Assembly (NCBI GenBank): GCA_963746735.1
Contig: CAVVCO010000017.1
Span: forward strand, 186,001 to 250,000
Length of the DNA: 64,000 bases
DNA from: CAVSWT01 sp963746735
GTDB taxonomy: Bacteria; Bacteroidota; Ignavibacteria; Ignavibacteriales; Ignavibacteriaceae
Direction: 5' to 3'
Shown here: positions 27,340 through 34,587 of the stretch, piece by piece
Layout: each line of letters starts with the position of its first letter
Numbering within the stretch: position 1 is the first letter of the stretch
Position numbers and translations under genes: made by a program
Notes under the pieces: model-generated
Databases searched by the model: none
Seen by the model: only the letters and a program-made list of their open reading frames with translations
What the model was told of the DNA's origin: nothing

Positions 27340-27537
27340 TATTATTCCTTAATAAATCAAAATAATATGAAGTTGAGCAAGAATAAGTCCGCATCTGTAA
27401 AAAATTAGATTTATAATAGTAACTATTTGAATAGAATAAAATTAATATAGAAATATTTTTACGCACAAATTTCCTAATTATAAATATTATCAAAATATCA
27501 AATAGCAATTATTTTTATATGTCATTTATAATTTATC

Positions 27538-29049
27538 TCAGCCTTTTATTTCAGGTTTCATCTGGGGAAAGAATATAACATCACGTATTGAAGATTGATT
27601 TGTTAAAAGCATAACTAATCTATCTATTCCAATCCCAATACCGGCCGTTGGAGGCATTCCATATTCCAAAGCGCGTATAAAATCTTCATCAATCTGATGT
27701 GCCTCTTCGTCACCTGCTTCTTTCATTTTGACCTGGCCTTCAAATCGTTCTCTCTGATCAATAGGATCATTCAATTCACTAAAAGCGTTACATAATTCTC
27801 TTCCGGCAACATATCCTTCAAACCTTTCAACCAATCCTTCTTTGCTTCTATGCTTTTTGGCTAATGGAGAAATCTCGATTGGATAGTCAACTATAAAGCA
27901 CGGCTGAATTAATTCAGGCTGAACAGACTCACTAAATATTTCATCTATTAATTGAGCCTTAGTTTCATTTTTTTCAATATCAATTCCTAATTTTTTGGCA
28001 CCTGATTTTAATTGCTCAACATCGGCAGTTAAAACATCTATTCCTGTTTTGGATTTAATTTCTTCAATCATTGAAATTCGTTTCCAGGGCGAAGAGAAAT
28101 TTATTTTATTGCCTTCATATTCGAAGTCTAAAGTTCCGAAGACTTTTTCACAAATTGATTGAATCATCTTTTCCACGAAATTCATCATCCAATTATAATC
28201 TTTATATGCAACGTACAATTCCATCATTGTGAATTCCGGGTTATGTGTGCGGTCCATTCCTTCATTTCTAAAATCTTTTGATATTTCATAAACACCGCTA
28301 AAGCCACCGACAATTAATCTTTTTAAATAAAGTTCATCTGCAATTCTTAAATATAAAGTAGTGTCCAGAGTATTATGATGAGTTGTAAATGGCCTTGCTG
28401 CTGCGCCTCCATATAATGGCTGAAGTATAGGTGTTTCAACCTCAAGGTAACTATTCGAATCTAAAAAGCTTCGCATAGCAGAAATGATTTTGCTTCTCTT
28501 AATAAATACATCTTTTATTTCCGGATTTACAATTAAATCTACATAACGCTGCCTGTACCGAAGTTCTTTGTCAGCGAATTGATCATGAACAGTTTTGTTT
28601 CCCTGTTCGTCAACTGTCTCTTTGGCAATTGGTAAAGGTTTTAATGACTTTGAAAGCAAATCCATCTTTGTGACATGAATTGATATTTCGCCGGTTTTTG
28701 TTTTAAACGTATAGCCCTCAATACCGATTATATCACCAATATCTAATAGCTTAAACGCATCGTAAGATTCTCCAATGTCATCTTTGCGTAAATAAATTTG
28801 AATTTTTCCTTTATCATCATGGATATTTGCAAAAGATGCTTTACCCATTTTTCTAATAGTCATTAATCTGCCTGCTATTCTAACAACTCTTTTCTCTTCA
28901 TCTTTGAAATTATCTTTAATTTCTTTTGAATCGGAATCAACATCGAATGAATAACCGAATGTTTCAAATCCTTTTGCTTTTAGTTCTTGAAGTTCTTCAT
29001 ATCTTCTTTTAATTAAGACATTAATATCTTGCTGAATATTGTTATCCAC
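27538..29049 (-). CDS. lysS: Lysyl-tRNA synthetase, class II
   Basis: Charges tRNA-Lys with lysine. The 503-residue protein has an N-terminal OB-fold anticodon-binding domain (about 60-160, VRIAGRLMTIRKMGKASF) and a class II core with motif 2 FRNEGMDRTHNPEFTMMELY and motif 3 GIGIGIDRLVMLL. It ends the trpS-scpA-scpB-rluB-dacB-lysS run and starts 11 bases after dacB. The sequence is complete and ordinary for the family. Confidence 0.97.
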   Translation of the reverse strand: MDNNIQQDINVLIKRRYEELQELKAKGFETFGYSFDVDSDSKEIKDNFKDEEKRVVRIAGRLMTIRKMGKASFANIHDDKGKIQIYLRKDDIGESYDAFKLLDIGDIIGIEGYTFKTKTGEISIHVTKMDLLSKSLKPLPIAKETVDEQGNKTVHDQFADKELRYRQRYVDLIVNPEIKDVFIKRSKIISAMRSFLDSNSYLEVETPILQPLYGGAAARPFTTHHNTLDTTLYLRIADELYLKRLIVGGFSGVYEISKDFRNEGMDRTHNPEFTMMELYVAYKDYNWMMNFVEKMIQSICEKVFGTLDFEYEGNKINFSSPWKRISMIEEIKSKTGIDVLTADVEQLKSGAKKLGIDIEKNETKAQLIDEIFSESVQPELIQPCFIVDYPIEISPLAKKHRSKEGLVERFEGYVAGRELCNAFSELNDPIDQRERFEGQVKMKEAGDEEAHQIDEDFIRALEYGMPPTAGIGIGIDRLVMLLTNQSSIRDVIFFPQMKPEIKG

Positions 29050-29060
29050 TTATCCTCCGT

Positions 29061-30587
29061 TTATTTTCTTTTAAAGTTTGCCAAGCGAAGACAAACTAAG
29101 TCTTGAATATTTTCTGCTAATTTAATTGGAACATTAAAATTATTAACTACAATTGAATATGCAACCGGCTCATTATCACCGGTATAAACATATCCTGACA
29201 TGCTTCTTACATTTTCAAGGTAACCTGTTTTAGCTCTTACATTATTCTCTGCTCTAGTCCCCTTCATCCTGGTTCCAAGTGTGCCGTCAACGCCAGCAAT
29301 CGGTAAGGAATTATAAAAAGGAACAAAGTATTTGCTCTTAAACATATAATTTAAAAGAGACACAATTTGCATAGGAGTTACCAAGTTTAATCTTGATAAG
29401 CCGCTGCCGTCAACCATTATCATATTATCAGGGTCAATGCCCATATCTAAAAACACAAAGCGTAAAGCTTCAATTCCATTTTTTACTGTACCATAACCAT
29501 TTTCTTCCAGTCCAATGGTTTTTATTAATTGTTCTGCAAAAAAGTTTTCACTATTCTTATTAATTACTTTTATGATTTCTTTTAACGGCGGAGAATAGTA
29601 AGTAAAAAGTTTTTCTGATTCTGATTGATTTAATGGTTTTGTCAAATCATCTATATCTATTGGAAATCCTTTTACAATTATGCCTTTCGATTCCAGCACT
29701 TGCTTAAAAATAACCATTGCATATTGTGTCGGATTATTTACTGTTACAAAAGTTTTTGTAGAATCTTGATTTTTAATTGTTCCGTAAACAGTAACTAAAT
29801 TTGTTCCCAACTGCCTGTAAACATCAATATTAGTAACTGAGTCTTTAGGAACTTTTTTTACATTATTTGCTATTACTATATAGTTCGTTTTAGGCTTTGT
29901 AACTATAGATGGATTTAAAGATTTTCCTTTTGCAGTAACTATTATGTCAACTGTATTATCGTTGAATGAAATAGCTCCAGATGGAGCAGAAAACCAATAA
30001 CTTGTTTTATCCCAGGGCCAGCCTTCTCCTAAGCCGATATCATCAAATTCATTATCATCACCGATAATATTTCCGTCAATTTCATCTATACCATAATTTA
30101 TTAATGAATCAGCCCAATTCTTAAATACAGCAAGCTGGTCATTGTTATAAAATCGTCCTGATATAGTTGGGTCTCCTCTTCCCTGGACAATTAAATCCCC
30201 TATTAAAATTGAACCATCAACTTTACCGTGCATTAGAATATTTGTTGAAAATCTATAATCACTCCCAAGCAATTTTAATGCTCCGGCTGTAGTAAATAAT
30301 TTTATATCCGAAGCCGGGATGAGCAATGTATTTTCATTTCGCTTATATAAATATTCGCCGGTTTCAATAGATTGAATTACTACGCCCCAAACTGCATTAC
30401 TGAAATTAGGATCATGAAAAACGTCTTCCATTTGTCCCCAAAACTGCGGGATTGTTGAATAAGTAAAATTATTAGTAGAGTCTTTCTCAATTCTAACCGT
30501 TTTTGTTTCTTGTGATAAAATATAAATTGGAAACAATAAAAATATTAAAAGTAGAATTGAACAAAATTTACGGAGCATATTCTTCAA
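29061..30587 (-). CDS. dacB: D-alanyl-D-alanine carboxypeptidase/endopeptidase (PBP4, peptidase S13)
   Basis: A periplasmic penicillin-binding protein trimming peptidoglycan peptides. The 508-residue protein has a signal peptide (about 6-25), then the S13 motifs: SxxK as PASDIKLFTTAGAL, SxN as NKNSENFFAEQLIK and KTG as RAKTGYLENVRSMSGYV. The large insertion between SxxK and SxN expected of PBP4 is present. It overlaps rluB by 20 bases, so both are translated from one message. Confidence 0.93.
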   Translation of the reverse strand: MKNMLRKFCSILLLIFLLFPIYILSQETKTVRIEKDSTNNFTYSTIPQFWGQMEDVFHDPNFSNAVWGVVIQSIETGEYLYKRNENTLLIPASDIKLFTTAGALKLLGSDYRFSTNILMHGKVDGSILIGDLIVQGRGDPTISGRFYNNDQLAVFKNWADSLINYGIDEIDGNIIGDDNEFDDIGLGEGWPWDKTSYWFSAPSGAISFNDNTVDIIVTAKGKSLNPSIVTKPKTNYIVIANNVKKVPKDSVTNIDVYRQLGTNLVTVYGTIKNQDSTKTFVTVNNPTQYAMVIFKQVLESKGIIVKGFPIDIDDLTKPLNQSESEKLFTYYSPPLKEIIKVINKNSENFFAEQLIKTIGLEENGYGTVKNGIEALRFVFLDMGIDPDNMIMVDGSGLSRLNLVTPMQIVSLLNYMFKSKYFVPFYNSLPIAGVDGTLGTRMKGTRAENNVRAKTGYLENVRSMSGYVYTGDNEPVAYSIVVNNFNVPIKLAENIQDLVCLRLANFKRK

Positions 30588-31269
30588 CTATTTTTTTTAT
30601 TTCAGAGTCAGACAATTTTCTATAGCTGCCAAGTGGTATATCAGCAGTAAGTCCGGCAAAACTTTTACGATTTAATGATTGAACAGTATAACCCAAGACC
30701 CCGAACATATTCTTAACAAAATGATTTCTTCCTTCAACACAATCTACAACTAAATTCTTTTTATTTTTCGAAACTTTAATTCTTATAAACTTTCCTTTTT
30801 TACCATCCAAATACACGCCCTTTAACAACTGAGCTTTATCCTCTTCAGATAAATATTTGTCCAACGTTACTTCATATTCCCGCGGAACATGATTTGCCGG
30901 ATGAGATAATAGATTTTTAAATTCTCCATCATTTGTAAGGATTAAAACTCCGGTTGTGTTGTAATCTAATCTACCAACAGGATAAATTCTTTCATTTGTT
31001 TTTATTAAATCAACAACCGTATTCCTATTTTTTTCATCGTCAGTAGAAGTTATTACGCCTTTAGGCTTATTCATTAAAAAATACAATTTCCTTTTTAGGG
31101 AAAGTTTCTCACCGTCTAAAGTAATTACATCATCAGCTTCATTAACTCTATATGAAAGGTCCATTACAATTTTATCGTTTATTGATATTCTCCCTTGAAG
31201 AATATATTCTTCAGCTTTCCTGCGTGACGCAATACCGCAATCTGCTATAAATTTATTAAGTCTCATCAT
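30568..31269 (-). CDS. rluB: Ribosomal large-subunit pseudouridine synthase (RluB-type)
   Basis: This enzyme isomerises a specific uridine of 23S rRNA. The 233-residue protein has an N-terminal S4 RNA-binding domain (MRLNKFIADCGIASRRKAEEYI, residues 2-62) and a RsuA/RluB-type catalytic domain with GRLDYNTTGVLILTNDG holding the catalytic Asp. It overlaps scpB by 14 bases, an arrangement common in many bacteria (scpA-scpB-rluB). RluF or RsuA specificity is possible, but the neighbourhood favours RluB. Confidence 0.92.
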   Translation of the reverse strand: MMRLNKFIADCGIASRRKAEEYILQGRISINDKIVMDLSYRVNEADDVITLDGEKLSLKRKLYFLMNKPKGVITSTDDEKNRNTVVDLIKTNERIYPVGRLDYNTTGVLILTNDGEFKNLLSHPANHVPREYEVTLDKYLSEEDKAQLLKGVYLDGKKGKFIRIKVSKNKKNLVVDCVEGRNHFVKNMFGVLGYTVQSLNRKSFAGLTADIPLGSYRKLSDSEIKKIVEEYAP

Positions 31270-31906
31270 CGCTCAATTCTGATTCAGCATTTTCATTTTC
31301 GACAGTTTCTTCAATTACATTCATCATAATCTTTCTTCTCTGTTCAATAAAATCTTCATCCTTCATAATTTCTTCAATTTCTCTTGGCTTTGGAAGATCG
31401 CTTAATCTATTTAATCCAAAATATTTCAAAAATTCCGGAGTAGTGCTGTATAAAAGCGGCCTGCCTATAGTCTCAGCGCGGCCGGAAATTGTAATTAAAC
31501 TTTTTTCAAGTAAAGTATTAATTATATAATCTGAGTTAACGCCTCTGATTATTTCTAACTCAGGTTTAGTAATTGGCTGTTTATAAGCAATAATAGCAAG
31601 TGTTTCCAACGCTGCTGAACTTAATCTTCTTTTGCTTTTTTCGGAAGAAAGGTAACCGAGGTATTTTGAATATTCCGGTCGGGTAGCAAATAAAAATCCT
31701 CCCGCAACTGAAATAATTTTAAATGAAGAATTTGACCCTTCATATTTTGAATTTAATTCTTCAACACATTTCTCAATATCTTCATTACCTATTTGAATCT
31801 CTTCGCCATCTATACCTTTAATTGCTTTAATTATTTCTACTGGCTGCAATGGCTCATCTGAAGAAAAGATTAAGCTTTCGATTACTGAATTATAAATGTT
31901 ATCCAT
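31256..31906 (-). CDS. scpB: Segregation and condensation protein B
   Basis: ScpB is the winged-helix partner of ScpA in the SMC condensin complex that compacts and segregates the chromosome. The 216-residue protein begins with VIESLIFSSDEPL and contains LSSAALETLAIIAYKQPITKPELEIIRGVNSDYIINTLLEK and GRPLLYSTTPEFLKYFGL, both strong family signatures. The acidic tail is poorly conserved. It overlaps scpA by eight bases and rluB by 14. Confidence 0.95.
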   Translation of the reverse strand: MDNIYNSVIESLIFSSDEPLQPVEIIKAIKGIDGEEIQIGNEDIEKCVEELNSKYEGSNSSFKIISVAGGFLFATRPEYSKYLGYLSSEKSKRRLSSAALETLAIIAYKQPITKPELEIIRGVNSDYIINTLLEKSLITISGRAETIGRPLLYSTTPEFLKYFGLNRLSDLPKPREIEEIMKDEDFIEQRRKIMMNVIEETVENENAESELSDDET

Positions 31907-32636
31907 TTTCTATCTCGCCGGTAAAATCAAATTTAATTAGTACAAAATCATTAAAATTATCAGACACTTTAATTCCCAATCTTCCAACTTTTACTAATTC
32001 TAAAAGAGCAACAAATGTAATTACAATTCTAATTTTTTCTTTCATCCCGTTCACCAGGCTGATAAAATGTAATTCATTTTTATCACCGAAACATTCATAT
32101 ATATAATTAATTTGCTCATCAATTGTAATATTAATTTTTCTTATTTCATGAACCGGCTGCTCTTTTAATCCTTCAATAACTTTTTTAAATGCTTTAGCAA
32201 GATCATAAATAGAAACATTTTTTAATAAGATTTCGTAATCAGGCGGAGCTATTTTTTCATCTTCAGAATAATTACCGCGGTAACTTATCTTTCTTTGATT
32301 TGATTCGAAAAAAGATAACTCTTCCGACATCTCTTTATACTTTTTATATTCTAAAAGAGCCTGTATCAAATCAGCTCTTGGATCAATCTCTTCGCCTTTC
32401 TCGTCAACTTCTCTCGGAAGCAGCATCCTTGCTTTAATGTGCATTAAAGTCGAAGCCATCAAAATAAAATCGCCAGCAGTTTCAAGATCAAGGGTTCTAA
32501 TCAAATTTACATATTCCAAAAACTCTTTAGTTATTTTGGAAATTGGAATGTCATAAATATTCAGTTCATCTCTCTTAATAAAAAAGAGAAGTAAATCCAA
32601 TGGACCTTCAAAATGATCAAGCTTAATTTTATACAA
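31899..32636 (-). CDS. scpA: Segregation and condensation protein A
   Basis: ScpA is the kleisin bridging SMC heads. The 245-residue protein opens with the family signature HFEGPLDLLLFFIKRDELNIYDIPI and continues with TAGDFILMASTLMHIKARMLLP. The C-terminal winged helix that binds the second SMC head is FVALLELVKVGRLGIKVSDNFNDFVL. It starts two bases after trpS and overlaps scpB by eight bases. Confidence 0.95.
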   Translation of the reverse strand: MYKIKLDHFEGPLDLLLFFIKRDELNIYDIPISKITKEFLEYVNLIRTLDLETAGDFILMASTLMHIKARMLLPREVDEKGEEIDPRADLIQALLEYKKYKEMSEELSFFESNQRKISYRGNYSEDEKIAPPDYEILLKNVSIYDLAKAFKKVIEGLKEQPVHEIRKINITIDEQINYIYECFGDKNELHFISLVNGMKEKIRIVITFVALLELVKVGRLGIKVSDNFNDFVLIKFDFTGEIENG

Positions 32637-32638
32637 TT

Positions 32639-33619
32639 TTAACCCAGCTTCATTTTTTCACGAACTTCAGTCATAGTTGCAATAGCTACTTCTTTTCCTC
32701 TTCGTTCTCCATCTGCAAGTATTTCTTTTACTTCGTCAATTCTATTTTCATAATAATTTCTTTTTTCTCGGAATGGTTCAAAGAAAACAGAAATTTTGCT
32801 TGCACAATTCATTTTGCAATCAAAGCATCCCAGGGAACCGCTTCTGCACCCAGCTTCAATTTCTTCTATCTCCGCTGGATTAAATTTTTTGTGATAGGAA
32901 AAAACCAAACATATAAACGGATTGCCTGGATCGCCCTTACGGACTTTATTTGGGTCAGTTACTGCCTTTTTTAATTTAGCTTTTATTATGTCCGGGCCAT
33001 CGGAAAGTAAAATTGAATTGCCAAGAGATTTGCTCATTTTTGCATTTCCGTCAAGACCAGGAAGTCTTGGAAAGTTAGTTAATAACGATTCAGGTTCATT
33101 AAATACCTTTCCATATTGATTATTAAACTTGCGTGCTATTTCTCTAGTGATTTCAACATGCGGAACTTGATCTTCTCCAACAGGCACAGCATCACCTTTA
33201 TAAAGTAAAATGTCTGCGGCTTGCAACACCGGATATCCTAAATGCCCAAATATTACATTCTCAATATTCAAATCACGAACTTGATCTTTTACAGTAGGAT
33301 TTCTTTCAAGCCTGTTTACAGTTATCAGCATCATAAAAATTAAGTTCAACTCAGTGTGTTCCTTAATTTGCGATTGACGGAACATTGGACTTTTTGTATG
33401 ATCTAGTCCGGCAGAAAGCCAATCAATCAACATATCGATAGTATTTTGATAAATGTCTTCTGTATTCAAACTTGTTGTAAGTACATGGTAATCTGCAATC
33501 AAGTGGAAATTTTGATATTCATCTTGAAGCTTAACCCAATTTTCAAGCGCCCCGACATAATGCCCGATATGTAATTTGCCGGTAGGACGCATTCCGCTTA
33601 AGATTCTTTTTTTAGCCAT
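32639..33619 (-). CDS. trpS: Tryptophanyl-tRNA synthetase with predicted Fe-S cysteine motif
   Basis: Charges tRNA-Trp. The 326-residue class I synthetase has HIGH-type GKLHIGHYVG near residue 14 and KMSKSLGNSI near residue 194. An additional cysteine set, FIC followed after 20 residues by C, then C after six and C after two (AGCRSGSLGCFDC), resembles the [4Fe-4S] motif known from Thermotoga maritima TrpRS (C-x22-C-x6-C-x2-C). It heads the six-gene run that ends with lysS. The tRNA-binding role of such a cluster is proposed in the literature, but its presence here is inferred. Confidence 0.95.
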   Translation of the reverse strand: MAKKRILSGMRPTGKLHIGHYVGALENWVKLQDEYQNFHLIADYHVLTTSLNTEDIYQNTIDMLIDWLSAGLDHTKSPMFRQSQIKEHTELNLIFMMLITVNRLERNPTVKDQVRDLNIENVIFGHLGYPVLQAADILLYKGDAVPVGEDQVPHVEITREIARKFNNQYGKVFNEPESLLTNFPRLPGLDGNAKMSKSLGNSILLSDGPDIIKAKLKKAVTDPNKVRKGDPGNPFICLVFSYHKKFNPAEIEEIEAGCRSGSLGCFDCKMNCASKISVFFEPFREKRNYYENRIDEVKEILADGERRGKEVAIATMTEVREKMKLG

Positions 33620-33710
33620 TATATTCAGTTTTAATTTAGAAATTGCTGCGTAAAAATAATAATATTGAAAGTAATTTTCTTATAATTCGATGGAAGATTA
33701 TTACTTATTT

Positions 33711-34193
33711 TTATGAAAGATAAAGATATGGTTTCCAGGTTTCATCTAATTTACCAACTACAGTTTTAATAAACATAATATGGCTTGGTTTGAAAGGCTT
33801 GCTAAGAAGATTCATATTTGCTTCAATTGGTGTTCTATCACCTTTTTTGTTATTGCATAAAGTACATGCACAAATTAAATTTTCCCAGCTATCGCTGCCG
33901 CCTTTTGCTTTTGGAATTATATGATCGATTGTTAATGGTAAATCACCTCTGCCGCAGTAACCGCATTTGTATGCATCTCTTCTTAATATATTTTTCCTGG
34001 TTAGAACTACACGCTTGTAAGGCACACTAATATATTGCTTCAATTTTATGATGCTTGGCCACGGAAATATCTGGGTAGTTGAATGCAATTCCTTTTTCCT
34101 GTCTTTCATTACTAATTCAGCTTTTCCTAAGTAGATCAGGACAAAAGCTTTTTTAATATTACAGATGGTTAAAGGTTCATAGCTTTGGTTCAA
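33711..34193 (-). CDS. HNH endonuclease family protein (start uncertain)
   Basis: A compact nuclease-like protein. The C-terminal HNH_5-type domain has CGYCGRGDLPLTIDHIIPKAKGGSD, then NLICACTLCNNKKGDRTP, giving two zinc CxxC pairs and the catalytic DH and N. The N-terminal half (SYEPLTICNIKKAFVLIYLGKAELV) is typical of this widespread family of unknown physiological role. The given TTG start has AAAGG eight bases upstream, but the frame remains open upstream with NAKVLIL, which this family usually includes (KVLVLN-SYEPL). No ATG, GTG or TTG exists before the previous gene's stop, although AGGAGG lies there, so the true start is unresolved. Confidence 0.82.
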   Translation of the reverse strand: MNQSYEPLTICNIKKAFVLIYLGKAELVMKDRKKELHSTTQIFPWPSIIKLKQYISVPYKRVVLTRKNILRRDAYKCGYCGRGDLPLTIDHIIPKAKGGSDSWENLICACTLCNNKKGDRTPIEANMNLLSKPFKPSHIMFIKTVVGKLDETWKPYLYLS

Positions 34194-34253
34194 TATAAGA
34201 ACCTTTGCATTGAGCTTCCCGTTGGTGTGTTTAGCTGGTTCGAACGCGACCTC

Positions 34254-34445
34254 CTAATTGTCTTTCTTTTTATCTTGAACTGCAAAATAAATTCTTAATG
34301 AAAATCTTATCACCATTAAAACTAAGCTAAATACTAGAACTGTAATAAACCATTCTTTTGGTATTACTTTAAATATCATTAGAACAAGAAACACTGCCAC
34401 TATACCTATTGAAGCATAGCTAAAAATTTCGTAAAACTTTCTCAA
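34254..34445 (-). CDS. Small two-helix membrane protein
   Basis: I do not recognise this 63-residue protein. Two hydrophobic stretches at about residues 9-26 and 33-55 predict a helical hairpin in the inner membrane, with a charged tail QDKKKDN. Its stop is in the same frame as, and lies just before, the extended frame of the HNH gene, with AGGAGG overlapping the stop region. Upstream is a 142-base AT-rich gap before the TonB receptor end. Confidence 0.55.
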   Translation of the reverse strand: MRKFYEIFSYASIGIVAVFLVLMIFKVIPKEWFITVLVFSLVLMVIRFSLRIYFAVQDKKKDN

Positions 34446-34587
34446 ATTTGTATAACCCTTAATTTAATTGAGTAAAATTAGGAATTAGAACATCATTTAT
34501 CAAATAAAAATACAGACTGAATTATTAACAGCCCAGTTCTTACATAGCCCACTATTACTAATACTAATTATTTTATATAAGATTTAA

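Noticed and set aside
27340..27537. Possible small RNA or tRNA in the 198-base gap between lysS and the GT2 gene
   Set aside because: No cloverleaf, terminator or conserved structure could be recognised in this AT-rich stretch.
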